Of a stretch of DNA of 64,000 bases, positions 43,625-55,093 are shown one piece after another. The notes below the pieces were generated by a model, which ran no database searches, had not been told where the DNA came from, and was given only the letters and a program-made list of their open reading frames with translations. Where the stretch lies: assembly GCA_029582265.1 (NCBI GenBank), contig CM055821.1, positions 47,237,473 to 47,301,472 of the forward strand, in the 5' to 3' direction. This DNA is from Zoroaster sp. YZ-2022. Taxonomy: Eukaryota; Echinodermata; Asteroidea; Forcipulatida; Zoroasteridae. Positions within the stretch are counted from its first letter, which is position 1. Each line of letters begins with the position of its first letter. The position numbers and the translations under genes are program-made.

Positions 43625-44726
43625 ATGGTTGGTGTTCAGCTAACTAACGAGCAGAGAGTTTTTTGTGTCACGGAGTACATCCGTACTGGAAGAGTAAATG
43701 GTGTTATCGATGCATTTATGCAGCGATTCCCAGATCGAGATCCACCTGCAGCCAGCACTATCTGGAGAAACCTGCGAAAGTACCGGAGGGAGGGTACCAG
43801 CCTCAATCTCAATCGAGGGCGTTCCGGGCGACATCGGACTGGGAGGTCGGCGGAAAACATCGAATTGGTGGAGGCGCAGCTGGATGCCAACCCGCATGTC
43901 AGTGCGAGTCGGAATGGACTGGGCCTACCACATGCCACGTTCAATCGCATCACTCGGCTGGACCTGGGCATGCACCCCTACCAAATGCGCGTGCGACATT
44001 GGCTGCTACCGCCGGATTTGCCAAGACGGTTGAATTTTTGTCAGTGGGTCGTCGACCAGCTGCAGGCAGATGCGCGATTCGTCCATCATCTCGTCATTGG
44101 CGATGAAGCTGGATTTTCTCTCGACGGAAAAGTCAACTCACGCAATGTTTGAGAGTACGCCCCCAAACAACATCCACCTCCCTTCAATTACGAGCACAAC
44201 TTCCAACGTGAGAAAGTGAGTGTCTGGGTTGGCCTCTGCAGCAGTGGCCTCATCGTCGGACCGGTGTTTTTTCAGGGCAACCTCAACGGCCGGCGTTACC
44301 TTGAGATGTTGAATGATGTCATCCCCATCCTTGAGGAACATTTCGAGGTTCAGGAGCGAGGTGTGTTTAGGCGCCTGTGGTGGGCTCAAGACGGCGCTCC
44401 GGTTCATCGTCTACTGGCTGTCCGAGACCGCCTTCATGAAGCGTTCGGAGACTGCATGTGTCATAGCGTTGAATCATATGCATGAATGGCCACCGAGATC
44501 TCCAGACCTCACCCCGTGTGATTTCTACCTCTGGGGATACTTGAAATCCAAGGTGTACACGACTCCCCCTCCGGACCTGCAGACTCTCCGTGACAGAATA
44601 ACAGCTGAAATTGACGTCCTGCGGCAGACTCCAGATGTTGTTAGGAGAGCGATGGGAGACACGGAGAGACGATGTCGCCTGTGTATCGAGCGAGAGGGAG
44701 GGCATGTTGAGGGGGAAGGGATGTAA
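43625..44726 (+). pseudogene. Mariner/Tc1-superfamily transposase, one nonsense and one frameshift
   Basis: The ATG at 43625 opens MVGVQLTNEQRVFCVTEYIR, an N-terminal helix-turn-helix region (AFMQRFPDRDPPAASTIWRN) and a basic linker (RGRSGRHRTGR). Catalytic landmarks: VIGDEAGFSLDG (first Asp), WWAQDGAPVH (second Asp), WPPRSPDLTPCDFYLWGYLK (third acidic residue, Asp, roughly 41 residues after the second). TGA at 44150-44152 interrupts ..NSRNV*EYAPK.. in frame; CGA to TGA would explain it. A small indel near 44450 shifts the frame before VIALNHMHEWPPRS. The last stop is TAA at 44724-44726. Nearly full length, inactivated by two lesions. Confidence 0.85.
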
Positions 44727-44997
44727 TCATCAACAGTTCATCCACATTGCAACACTTGCACATCTAAACAAAATCGACGGGGAGTGCATTTAAAAACTTG
44801 GTCCCATCGTCAATTTGACCTCTCTTGGAAAAGTACTCATAACTCTGTCAAAAATTATCAGATTTGGACGTTTGATGTCTCATTTTAAAGTGGAAAGGTG
44901 TATCTTTCAAACCATACCTATAATTATTATCTATGCTGGTTACTCATTCTACGTCTGGCATTCCGTTAAATTTTTTTTGCATTTTTTTTGAGACACA

Positions 44998-45000
<3 letters not shown>

Positions 45001-45062
<62 letters not shown>
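45001..45062. repeat. (TA)n microsatellite abutting the mariner end
   Basis: About 31 TA units start exactly at the TA target duplication of the mariner element. Confidence 0.95.
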
Positions 45063-45065
<3 letters not shown>

Positions 45066-45117
45066 TCCATATAATCTTGAAAACTTTTGCAAAAAAAGTC
45101 AGGTGAAACTGGCCAGG

Positions 45118-45290
45118 AATCGCCTCAGATTGCACCACAGAGCATCCAGAATCCAAAATTTTCCGGGGCCCTTAAGCGGGCCCCGGACCCCACGCCGTAA
45201 GGGCTTCGCGCTTCGCGGTCGCATTTGTCCGTGTTGGGTGTGCCCCGGCCCCCTGTCTAAAAAATTCCTGGATCCGCGCCTGATTACGTT
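45118..45290 (-). repeat. hAT-like GC-rich repeat, CAGGCGCGGATCCAGG end
   Basis: Minus-strand reading starts CAGGCGCGGATCCAGG and includes GGGGCCCGCTTAAGGGCCCC and 'tggatgctctgtggtgcaat', homologous to the tandem repeat at 12771-13385. The end resembles the common hAT MITE terminus CAGNGGCGGATCCAGG. Confidence 0.55.
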
Positions 45291-45429
45291 GTGTCTCATG
45301 ATACAAAAACCATTGTGATAATGCATGCGTTCATAATACGATCGCCGAACACGAACTTGGTGAATTCTACCTCCATGGTGTAACATAATAATTCATCGCC
45401 AATGAAGCACTAGAAGTACCCATTATGGC
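45291..45429. other. Non-coding spacer
   Basis: No supported feature. Confidence 0.35.
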
Positions 45430-45765
45430 GGGCAGCGTATTTTTTCTGGTCATCGGTCGGCTCCATAATCGGTGCGGTGACGCGCTTTTTTTTCGGCCAT
45501 TTTTTTAAATTATTTTTTTTGCCAACAGGGAAATATGTAATACATTGTATACACGGGGACCAAATTTCCCATATACAAATTATGGTGGACAAATGTTCAT
45601 ACCTCTATGTCAATAGAATTTCAATCGATCCAGCAATTTTGCTGCAATTGGACATCGTTTAATAGCAAAAAAAAAAAAATATTAAAAATGCCAACGCGCG
45701 GGTCACTGAGGCGACTCGCGCGGAGACCAGAAACCGAGACTTTTGTTTTGGCCTCAAACTAAACA
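45430..45765. repeat. Dispersed repeat shared (inverted) with 25891-26200
   Basis: See the partner copy. Here the ends read CGGCCATTTTT and 'ttgttttggcc'. Confidence 0.55.
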
Positions 45766-46085
45766 TTATGCTTTTGATTAATAATTATCATTATGAAATG
45801 AAGAGAAACGGTAAAACCTAGGCCTGTAGATATAGGAATGCCAGAACAAAGAAAGCGGGAACTTGAGAGGGAGACGGACTCCAAGAGAATAGGATACTAG
45901 TACCAAACTAGGGTTCACGGGGTCAACGGTCACAGGGTCAACCACGGAGTCAACCATGCATACAAATTAGGAGATATTTGTTATCCTGATTATTGGATCC
46001 ATAATAATGGACTTTGGGTCATTTTTCCCAATAAAGATATCAACTTGGCTCCAATCAGGATATACTTTTTGGTGAATGTGATATA

Positions 46086-46585
46086 NNNNNNNNNNNNNNN
46101 NNNNNNNNNNNNNNNNNNNNNNNNNNNNNNNNNNNNNNNNNNNNNNNNNNNNNNNNNNNNNNNNNNNNNNNNNNNNNNNNNNNNNNNNNNNNNNNNNNNN
46201 NNNNNNNNNNNNNNNNNNNNNNNNNNNNNNNNNNNNNNNNNNNNNNNNNNNNNNNNNNNNNNNNNNNNNNNNNNNNNNNNNNNNNNNNNNNNNNNNNNNN
46301 NNNNNNNNNNNNNNNNNNNNNNNNNNNNNNNNNNNNNNNNNNNNNNNNNNNNNNNNNNNNNNNNNNNNNNNNNNNNNNNNNNNNNNNNNNNNNNNNNNNN
46401 NNNNNNNNNNNNNNNNNNNNNNNNNNNNNNNNNNNNNNNNNNNNNNNNNNNNNNNNNNNNNNNNNNNNNNNNNNNNNNNNNNNNNNNNNNNNNNNNNNNN
46501 NNNNNNNNNNNNNNNNNNNNNNNNNNNNNNNNNNNNNNNNNNNNNNNNNNNNNNNNNNNNNNNNNNNNNNNNNNNNNNNNNNNNN
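46086..46585. other. Assembly gap (500 N)
   Basis: A run of exactly 500 N. Size is probably nominal. Confidence 0.99.
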
Positions 46586-46859
46586 TGCCCCTCATCCAAT
46601 AACTTAACATCCCCAGTAAGAATGGTCCCCCTTAAACACGCCCTCCTTTCTATGTTGTCACTCACTTTACTTTCGTTAAATACCTTTCCTTATATGGAAC
46701 GAGGACCTGTTGTATAACCTGATTTCGCACACGTTTCTACCCTTAGACGCGGAGGGCAAGCTTCTCATTGGCTAAGACGCTAAACTAGGCTAATGTTTTA
46801 TTCATTCATAGGCCCCAGATTCCTATATAAACCCCGAGTTTTGCTGATCTCGGCGGAAG
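46586..46859 (+). promoter_or_regulatory. Possible promoter-like segment (CCAAT and TATA)
   Basis: TCATTGGCTAAG (46762-46773, inverse CCAAT box) and CCTATATAAACCCC (about 46823-46836) are spaced as in a core promoter and are followed by a GC-richer 'ctgatctcggcggaagtgcg'. It could belong to a retroelement. No downstream gene is identified. Confidence 0.25.
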
Positions 46860-46877
46860 TGCGGTTGTTCATCAGAA

Positions 46878-47990
46878 AAAGGTTCGCATTATTACAAAAT
46901 CTCCTTACTGGGCTCACATTGAATCTTTTTTTCGTGATTTGAAGTATTTAAATATTGTGAAACTTTAAAAAGTATCAGCAATCTTTATTTATGTACAAGT
47001 ATCTGAATACTATGCTTCCTCGTTTTATGCAAGGCAAGTTTATACTGGATTGTAATTTACCTAACTGTAATACACGTGTGTCTGCTAATTTACATTTTCA
47101 TTTACATCATCATAGAACTTGTGCATTCCAACATCAAATTCTCTGGTCCAAAAATGTTGAATAACTTACCATTGTCACTTAGAAACTCTAGCTCACTAAA
47201 TATATTTAAGCACAAGCTGAAAATGTACCGGTACCTTATTTAAATCTTCTTGTGAGACTATCCTCTGCAATATTGTAAGCCTTGGAACTGTTTGTTGTAT
47301 GTTGTCTTAATTTTTACTTATTGTTCTCTTTTTATAAAGGTACACATTTCTCAAGCTCGACAACAGCCTTGGTCAAGGCTATTCAGACCTAGATGTAGCA
47401 GTGAGAGTGTGAGTACATCCACACATCTGGTAGCTCAATTATTGTGGTTTGGCCTATTTGTTAAAGTGTGCTTCCCCTTCCTTTTGTCAAAGGAAATTGA
47501 GGATATGTTTTTTTTCCGTTTAGGCCCTAATTGTTTAAATTACAGGAAATTAATAATATTATGTTTCATTCCGAGGTTTCTAGTGTCAGAACCAGAGACC
47601 TCTGCTCACCCTCTTCACAAAAAGAGAGAGTGAGAAGAAGAAACATGCGCACAATTCGCGAATGTAACACCGGGAGCCGGGGGACAAAGACATCCGCTCA
47701 CGGCAGCAAAGAAAAAAGAAAAACTTAGTATAGACCATACAAAGTAAATATAAGTGATGTACTATACCGTAAATGCCGGATGGGGACGGGGCCACTTTGT
47801 CCGATTCTGCCAAGCATTCGGAGAGTTGGGCATTTTATAGGAGAAATAAAGCAAATAATATAGGCCTTTAGTTTGGGAAAGCTCAGATGCATCAGAAAAA
47901 CTTACTAAAGCCAATTTCTATAAGGACAAGTTTAACATGATAGCCATCAGTAATATTAAAACACATGGAACATTATTAATTCTTTACTGA
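46878..47990 (+). pseudogene. LINE RT C-terminus and tail, copy 1
   Basis: Frames encode RIITKSPYWAHIESFFRDLK, then MYKYLNTMLPRFMQGKFILD and an N-LPLSLRNSS-like segment, the C-terminal end of a Jockey/CR1-superfamily RT, with frameshifts. The sequence downstream (47630-47880: 'acatgcgcacaattc', 'atgccggatggg', 'ataggccttta') recurs at 49640-49890. Confidence 0.55.
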
Positions 47991-48202
47991 ATAAAAACTC
48001 TACAATAAAGCACCCCCTAAATTCAACTGTGGCGGCAACTAACTATAGTAAATAAGTATAATTTGATCTGTAACAATCAGTATGGTTTTCACCCTGGTTA
48101 GTGTATAAATCTATGGCACTCATTGACTTAATAACTATATAAGAAAGTACTCAAAGCATATGCCATTGGTATTTGTTTTAGACTTGTCGTACTAATTTAA
48201 TT
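47991..48202. other. Non-coding spacer
   Basis: No supported feature. Confidence 0.35.
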
Positions 48203-49319
48203 GGCTGTTTGGAAGTTTTCCGAAACAGCCTTTGTTTTCGTTAAGATTTTTTTTTCTTTAAAAACAAATCTTTTTCAGCATGTTGCCCATAGCATTTGTA
48301 CACGTTTTCTTTCTTACTGGCACTTTGGGCACTTTTTCAACTTCGATAAATTTCAAAATTGGCACATGCATTGACCGTCCACTGAAGATGTGTGCCGAAC
48401 TTTTACGTCATGATGAAGTCATTAGTTTTCAAACTATGACCCTAATGAATATTTAATTAGTCACTTTGTGAAGCCCATATCTGAAAAATCAATGCAGTTG
48501 CGTAGATGATTTCAATTGCAAAGTATTTGTCACATGGAAAGAAATGCTTCTGCTTGAGTGAAATTTTCTTAGCAATCTCCTATGGCAAAAAGCTTAGGAA
48601 CATGTAATCATTGAATTTTCGTTTACCTAATTCCAAATTTTCACGATCGTAGCTCACTCGGGTGTAAAATGACAACCATATCAATATTTACAGAAAAACA
48701 ATATAAAAACATAAGAATTCTGGGACGGCAGTATAACCTTGGAGGTGATGTGGCGCGTTGTGAATTTATTCCACACTCGAACTTACAGTTTTGTGTGGCG
48801 CGCTGCTATACGTTATACGGTGCTGCAGCGCGCGGTGCGAGCTACAGCATGTACCAATCATGTATGGCGGCCCAGAAGGGACATCGGAAATCGTGAATAT
48901 AGACGTCAATAATCCCATCATTTGTACACGTTTTCTTTCATACCGGCACTTTGGCTACTTTTATCCAACTGATTGCCTTTAAACCTGGCATACACTTAGA
49001 CCAACTGCTCCAAATGTATGCCAAACTTTTACGTCATCATGGCGTCAGCACGTTTCACGTGACGTCATCTTAAAGGTGGATCTTTCGAAGCCATATATCT
49101 ACGGAAGTACAAGTCTGATTAAGTTGAGACGTGGTATGTAGGTAGGCCAGCATGTGTTATAGATGAAAATTGGTGTGACGTCATGATGACGTCGTGATGA
49201 CGTTTTTGCTACCTAACAAACAGGTTTAATTATTGTATTCACAGTTCACATCCAAACTACCACAAAACACCCGAAACAGCCCTGTGTTTGTCCACGTGAC
49301 AAACACATAACATGTCTAG
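48203..49319 (+). mobile_element. Helitron2-like non-autonomous element, second subfamily
   Basis: Starts GGCTGTTTGG in a hairpin (48203-48230, arms GGCTGTTT / AAACAGCC). It ends with CCGAAACAGCC (49271-49281, inverse of the start), a hairpin TGTGTTTGTC/GACAAACACA (49283-49307) and CTAG (49316-49319) followed by T. Internal 'ttttacgtcat', 'gtgacgtcat' and 'tttgtacacgttttctttc' blocks recur within it. T precedes the start and follows the end. Same architecture as 24691-25542 with different sequence. Confidence 0.65.
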
Positions 49320-49325
49320 TTAAAC

Positions 49326-50050
49326 TTGTTTTTGATCAGAAAAAGGTTATTCGCATTATTACAAAATCTCCTTACAGGGCTCACACTGAATCTTTGTTTC
49401 GTGCTTTTATTTAAATATTGTGAAACTGTAAAAAGTACGGTATCAGAAATCTTGATTAATGTACAAATACCTGAATAATACGCTTCCTCGTGTTTATACT
49501 GTATTGTAATGTACATAACTATAATACACGTGTGTGTCTGCTATAATTAACATTTTTATTTACCTCATCATAGAACTTCTGCATTCCAACATAATATTAA
49601 AGTCTCTGGTCCAAACAATTTGAATAACTTACCATTGTCAAGAAGAAAACATGCGCACAATTCCCGAATGTAGCGCCGGGAGACGGGGGACAAAAATTTC
49701 CGCTCACTGCCAAAGAAAAACTAGTATAGACCATATAAAGTACATATAAATGATGTACAATACCATAATGCCGGATGGGAACGGGGTCACTTGTCTGATT
49801 CTGCAAAGTATTCGGAGATTTTGGCATTTAGAAAAACAGATTAGGAGAAATAAAGCAAACAATATAGGCCTTTACTTTGCGAAAGCTCAATATTCCGACG
49901 GCTCATTATTTTGTCTGACAAAGCTTACTAAAGCTTTCTATAGGAACCAAATTTAACATAGCCATAAGTAATATTAAAACACACAGAACATTATTAGTTC
50001 TTTACAATAAAGCATCCCATACACCTTCAAGAGTCTTACACATGCACAGG
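49326..50050 (+). pseudogene. LINE RT C-terminus and tail, copy 2
   Basis: VIRIITKSPYRAHTESLFRA corresponds to copy 1. The following RT tail is shorter: about 380 bp present at 47245-47630 are absent here, and the common block resumes at 'gaaaacatgcgcacaattcc'. Confidence 0.55.
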
Positions 50051-50219
50051 GCTTGTCAGCGTAGTATTCAGGCAATAAGCTTATCAGCCCTCGGTGGAAC
50101 CACAGGGATTCTCTGCACACATTACTTGGACAGCTCCACCCCCTTTGTTCAAGGAAGCTCAGGGTCGATCACCTGACATACATGAACCACACAAATACAA
50201 ATGTGCTGCCGGACTTATG

Positions 50220-50465
50220 GTCTGTAAAATCAATTAATTTCATTTCATAAACGATAAACGATCAGCCTTAAACCAGTCACAAATACTAGCCAGTTCCCTA
50301 TAAACAATGTCAAAGAGGGAAGTGAGACTATTATTACAATATAAAATACTTGTATCATCTGCATAAAGTATAAAAGATAAAAGATCAGATATTTTGCAGA
50401 TATTATTAATACAAATAATGTAAAGCAAAGGTCAGAAAATAGAACCTTAGGGGACACCACAGATA
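50220..50465 (-). pseudogene. LINE RT fragment with YADD
   Basis: The minus-strand frame contains LLSFILYADDTSILYCNNSL and ELASICDWFKADRL, the RT catalytic motif region of a Jockey/CR1-superfamily LINE. A GVPKVLFSD-like segment upstream is in another frame. Only this piece is present. Confidence 0.7.
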
Positions 50466-50564
50466 TTAATATGTAAAAATCTCACAGACAAGATTAATAC
50501 TTGGTACATGGGGAGTGGGAGCGGTTATTCAAATAACTTGCAAATCAATCGTGAGTAACTCCAC

Positions 50565-51925
50565 GATTACCATTTCATTTCATTTCATTTATTAATTTCT
50601 CAGGTAAAAACATTAAAATACAGACATTATAAATCAAATACATATTAAACAAGAGGCAAGAATTAATAAATATACACAAATTGATTAGACAATAAACATT
50701 TTAAAGACAGGACAATGGCACACCTGAAGGATTACAAAAAAGTAAACTTAATTACTATCGAGTTGTTTTCCGACTGCCATTAGACAATACATAAAACCAC
50801 ATAAGAAGACAATTAAATTGCACTATAAAAAAATATACAGAAATGTGATATATATATATAAAAGTACTAAAAAAAAAATACTAAAATAAAATACTCAAAA
50901 GATAGAAAGTTATTTAATTTCTGTCATAGCTACCCCTGAACCTGGCACCAGCAAATGATCTCTGAGTAATTTAGTAAATGAGCTAAGGCTAAAAACAATG
51001 GCATCTTTGACTTCCGAGGGCAAAGCATCCCACAGCCTGGGAAAACGGTTAAAAAGAGAGTGATGCGCTGCATTTGTCCTCGCCCTTTGGTGTTGAAATT
51101 TAACAACATTAGAGTGTCTAGGGTTAACAACAACAATGTTATCAATAGGTAAATCAAACTTGTTGTGTAAGCATTTAACAACAAACAAAATGGCAAGAAA
51201 GTGAATCCTGTTATTTAACAATGGGAGGCCCAATTGAGAGCAGCGGTCTGTATAGCACATTTCCCTGTCAGAGTTAAACAAAGCCCTTCTAGGTAAGCCT
51301 AGACAAAAACGAGTGAAACGTCTCTGAACTCTTTCCAATGTGTCCTGCTGGGTAAATAAAGCAGGGCACCATACAGGTGCTGCATACTCTAATAAAGGCC
51401 TGCTTATAGAACAGTATAATGTAGTAAGAATTTTAGTGTTTCTAGATTTAATTACCCTCCCCAAGAAACCATTGAGCCGAGTAGCTTTGGAGGCAATACC
51501 GTTTATGTGTTGTTTCCAACTTAAATCCCTCGATATAATGAGACCAAGGTACTTATAGCTGTCAACATTTTGTAGTATTTGAGAACCAATGTTATAAATA
51601 GGTTTAGGAGGATTTCTAGAGCGAGTAACAGTCATAAGTTTACATTTCTTTGAGTTCAGCACCATATGATTCAATTCACACCAGTGCCTATGTGCTGCAG
51701 GTCATTCTGGAGTGCCAACTCGTCATCCCGGTTTCTGATAACCCTATACAGCACAGTATTATCCGCATACTGTCTCAGATTTGATTGCACACAGAAAGGA
51801 AGATCAAAAACAAAAATATTGAATAATAAAGGTGCGAGGACTGACCCTGTGGCACACCAGAATGCACTGCAGCCCAATCAGAAACTGAACCCCTAAATTG
51901 AACCCGTTGAGACCTAGTAGTACTA
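50565..51925 (-). pseudogene. CR1-like LINE, 3' part (RT end, C-terminal domain, 3' UTR)
   Basis: Minus strand. 51671-51910 encodes SVLAPLLFNIFVFDLPFCVQ and LRQYADNTVLYRVIRNRDDE (active site YADN instead of YADD). 50910-51674 is an open frame with KCKLMTVTRSRNPPK, YKYLGLIISRDLSWKQHING, RPLLEYAAPVWCPALFTQQD and LERVQRRFTRFCLGLPRRAL, ending in a typical RLWDALPSEVKDA..LLRDHLL tail. The 3' UTR ends near 50565 in AATAAA plus (TGAAA)n. The 5' part continues at 58473-60300 beyond the foldback insertion. Confidence 0.85.
51921..51925. other. TACTA target duplication, left copy
   Basis: TACTA precedes the foldback element and is repeated at 58468-58472. Removing the element and one copy restores a continuous RT frame of the host LINE (..LSNRSS.. 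to ..RSQRV..). Confidence 0.8.
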
Positions 51926-52365
51926 TGTGTGCAGCATTACGACCAACATTGTGGAGGAGTTTGTCTGCAGTTTGTCTGCTGTGATTTTGTGCAGTTTGTA
52001 ATGGCAATCCTCCTCATCCCTCCTCAGTGCAATGGAGCAATGTGGAGGAGATTTGCACTTTGTGGAGGAGCGTGCACTTTGTGGTGGTGGAGCACCATAA
52101 TTTTTTTTTTTGATGGCCAACTTTTTTATTTTATTTTATTATTATTTTTTTATGACGTCATTTCGGCCAAGTAAAAAAAAATTGTGTTACCATAGGAGTT
52201 CCACCACCACAAAGTGCACGCTCCTCCACAAAGTGCAAATCTCCTCCACATTGCTCCATTGCACTGAGGAGGGATGAGGAGGATTGCCATTACAAACTGC
52301 ACAAAATCACTGCAGACAAACTGCAGACAAACTCCTCCACAATGTTGGTCGTAATGCTGCACACA
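51926..52365. repeat. Left outer foldback unit
   Basis: Itself palindromic: TGTGTGCAGC..GTGCACTTTGTGGTGGTGGA (51926-52091), a spacer with 'tatgacgtcatttcggcc', then the inverse ending GCTGCACACA at 52365. Looks like a complete short MITE at the end of the large element. Confidence 0.8.
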
Positions 52366-52440
52366 TGATTGAAATTTTTCATGATTGAAATTTTTTTTTC
52401 AATTTTTTTTTTCTTTTCTTTTCCAACCACCATTTTACCA

Positions 52441-52660
52441 CTGCACACAACTGCAGACTACAAAATACTTACTCCCTCCACACAAACTGCACACAAAATA
52501 CTGCACACAAAATACTGCACACAACTGCGCACTACTCCCTCCACACAAACTGCACACAAAATACTTACTCCCTCCACACAAACTGCACACAAAATACTGC
52601 ACACAAAACACTGCACACAACTGCGCACTACTCCCTCCACACAAACTGCACACAAAATTA
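52441..52660. repeat. CTCCCTCCACACAAACTGCA satellite, left arm
   Basis: Units composed of CTGCACACAAAATACT and TACTCCCTCCACACAAA modules in varying order. Mirrored at about 57712-57925. Also amplified at 62698-63035. Confidence 0.85.
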
Positions 52661-53492
52661 AAGGTGGACAAATAGTGGACCGTACCATTTATTTTGTGTG
52701 AAGGGAATGATAACACTATATAAAAGAAAACTCAAAAATTATTATAACTCAAAGTATTAATAATTCCCAAGATAAATGCACATTAAACAAGAATCCCTAT
52801 ATAAAAACAATATAAATCAAATATCTATTGGACTTAGCTTGTCAATTTTGTACACGTTATATGGTGATTTTGGGGAGAGGAAATGATTAGGGATGTATAG
52901 GACTAGGGAAATCAATAGATAGTCAAGTGAATTATAAGGAATATAACAGAATTAAAAGAAAGTCAACTCACACTGAATTTTACAGGGATTAAGAGTCTAC
53001 ACTCCTTGCAATAAATGTAACACGATAGATTTACACATCTCACTCGTTCACACCGAGCACATGGGACGAAGTGTTTTGGATTATATTTCCGCTTCAATGA
53101 ACTGCTCGGGAACTTGGAATTTCGTTGCGTGTACTGTCAACGAAACCGTAAATGAAGTCGGATATTAGGGCTCATAATACAGTTGTCTAACTTACATGAA
53201 ACAACGGCCCACTTTAGAATGTCAGGCCTGTAGTTCACAATACACTGTCTATTTAAAGATGAATAGAAAGTCACCCAGAAGTTTAGAACCCATGCAGAGG
53301 CACTCATTTTCTTCGAAATTAAGTTGTCACTGCCCTTGATGTAACGTAATAGTGTAAAATAACCATAAAGGATTACTGTAAGACTAACAGAGGTGGTTAT
53401 TTTATAGATTTTTTATTCCTACCAAAAAACACTATTATAGATGTTTTTTTTTTAATTACAGTAGTCTTTCTGAAACATCTGGTCTTTCATTA
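52661..53492. other. Left-arm unique region and 3' UTR of gene copy A
   Basis: Mirrored at 56871-57711 with few differences. Contains the polyadenylation-like GGAATAAAA (minus strand, about 53415-53425) of gene copy A. No other coding signal. Confidence 0.6.
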
Positions 53493-54237
53493 TCACTCTT
53501 CCTCGTTCTCTTCATCCTCGTTCTCTTCATCCTCGTTCTCTTCATCCTCATTTAGTTGAAGTAGTAGTCCGTCAAATTTGGTATGGTGTTTAGGCATTAC
53601 TCTGTTCAGAGCTTTGTTTACTTCCATGCCTTTATTTACTTTTTCTTCGAGATCTTCCGCAATATCCTGATGAGTCCCATTATCTTTCAGATGTAGGTAA
53701 CTTGACAAAAAATCCTTGTATTTGTTGAAAAAGATTCGCTTGACTGCCCAAAGGGTTTTCCTATTGGCTTTTCGGCTTGATCTTCACCATACCCCGTTGA
53801 CGTACTTTTCATATTTTTTTACACCACATCTCTTCAGTAGCCACTTTAGCCTCTTCCAACCAGTCTCGAAAAGTGGCATTGTCTTCCAGTTCAGAACTAG
53901 ACTCATCCTCTTCCGATGATTCGTCATATTCCACCTCCGTATCGGATTCTGAATCATCTTCCTCGAAATCTTCGTCTTCATCCTGCGTAGATTCAGTTTC
54001 ACAAGTTTCTATTTCCGAATCTTCAAATCTACGCTTTTTAACATCGGGTTCAGAATTATCGATGTCAGAATTGTCAGATTGGATAGCTTTAATTTCAGAA
54101 TCATCGTCAACTTCATCCATTTTAGATTTCTCTTCATTATGTACATGTTCTGCATGCCTCCGTAGGTTATATCTCCGTCCAAAGCTTTTGCCGCACTGGT
54201 GACAAGCATGGGGTTTGACAGCAGAAATAACATTCAT
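53493..54237 (-). pseudogene. C2H2 zinc-finger/acidic protein, copy A (left arm)
   Basis: Start at 54237: MNVISAVKPHACHQCGKSFG then RRYNLRRHAEHVH, one C2H2 finger (C-x2-C-x12-H-x4-H). A KKRR-type basic motif and a long Asp/Glu/Ser-rich stretch (DEDEDFEEDDSESDTEVEYD) follow, then a helical domain (RDWLEEAKVATEEMW, TLWAVKRIF, KYKDFLSSYLHLKDNG, IAEDLEEKVNKGMEVNKALN, RVMPKHHTKFDGLLLQL) and a terminal run of DEENE repeats. An A-run indel near 53815 and a missing G near 53793 break the frame after EEMWCKK. Function is unknown: a DNA-binding, nuclear protein is suggested by the finger and basic motif. Confidence 0.75.
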
Positions 54238-54309
54238 GTTGAATCTCTGATGCTTAATCTCCGATTGACAAGAAACGGAAGAAATAGTTTATATATAGGC
54301 CTATAACTA
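54238..54309 (-). promoter_or_regulatory. TATA region of gene copy A
   Basis: Minus-strand reading: TAGGCCTATATATAAACTAT, about 55-60 bp upstream of the start codon, followed by CTTCCGTTTCTTGTCAATCG. Identical to the region in front of copy D (55810-55882), so the two promoters face away from each other. Confidence 0.55.
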
Positions 54310-54586
54310 CTCATTTCGCTGCTCATTTGCTCATTTCGCTGCTCATTTGCGCATTTCGCTGCTCATTTGCTCATTTCGCTGCTCATTTGCTCATTTGCTC
54401 ATTTCGCTGCTCATTTGCTCATTTCGCTGCTTATTTGCTCATTTCGCTGCTCATTTGCTCATTTCGCTGCTCATTTGCTTATGTTGCTGCTCATTTTGCT
54501 GCTCATTTGCTCATTTCGCTGCTCATTTGCTCATTTCGCTGCTCATTTGCTCATTTGCTCATTTTACTGCTCATTTGCTCATTTCG
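54310..54586. repeat. GCTCATTTGCTCATTTCGCT satellite, left of centre
   Basis: Repeats of TCATTTGC and TCATTTCGCTGC in 8-20-bp combinations. Inverted at 55304-55810. The long repetitive open frames across it are artefacts. Confidence 0.9.
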
Positions 54587-55093
54587 AGAACCCATGCAGA
54601 GGCACTCATTTTCTTCGAAATTAAGTTGTCACTGGAAGACGAAGATTTCGAGGAAGATGATTCAGAATCCGATACGGAGGTGGAATATGACGAATCATCG
54701 GAAGAGGATGAGTCTAGTTCTGAACTGGAAGACAATGCCACTTTTCGAGACTGGTTGGAAGAGGCTAAAGTGGCTACTGAAGAGATGTGGTGTGAAAAAT
54801 ATGAAAAGTACGTCAACGGGGGTATGAGTGAAGACCAAGCCAAGGAAAAAGCCAATAGGAAAACCCTTTGGGCAGTCAAGCGAATCTTTTCAACAAATAC
54901 AAGGATTTTTGTCAAGTTACCTACATCTGAAGATAATGGGACTCATCAGGATATTGCGGAAGATCTCGAAGAAAAAGTAAATAAAGGCATGGAAGTAAAC
55001 AAAGCTCTGAACAGAGTAATGCCTAAACACCATACCAAATTTGACGGACTACTACTTCAACTAAATGAGGATGAAGAGAACGAGGAAGAGTGA
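54587..55093 (+). pseudogene. Zinc-finger/acidic protein, copy B (central, 5'-truncated)
   Basis: Begins abruptly at 54634 within the acidic region (EDEDFEEDDSES..), joined to a 47-bp segment (54587-54633) that in the arms lies downstream of the gene. It includes YEKYVNGGMSEDQAKEKANR, intact here, whereas both arm copies lack one G at this place. Small deletions shift KRIF..DNGTH. Stop TGA at 55091-55093, followed by the same 3' UTR as in the arms. No finger and no promoter. Confidence 0.7.

Larger units (their letters stand above)
39119..45000 (+). mobile_element. Mariner/Tc1-superfamily element with about 200-bp TIRs, invaded twice
   Basis: CAGTGTGTCT at 39119 (after TA) and AGACACACTG to 45000 (before TA) begin inverted repeats that match over about 200 bp (39119-39200 plus 39608-39740 against 44794-45000), including 'ggaatgccagacgtagaatg' and 'aatctgataatttttgacag'. 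The transposase pseudogene at 43625-44726 lies between them on the + strand. The left TIR is split by an L2-like LINE (39201-39607). The 5' region is split by a gag-only LTR element (39843-43403) and a 128-bp MITE sits at 43406-43533. Without the insertions the element would be about 1.8-1.9 kb. Confidence 0.75.

Noticed and set aside
45967..46665. Open frames spanning the N gap
   Set aside because: They consist mostly of unknown residues across 500 N and contain no evidence of coding.
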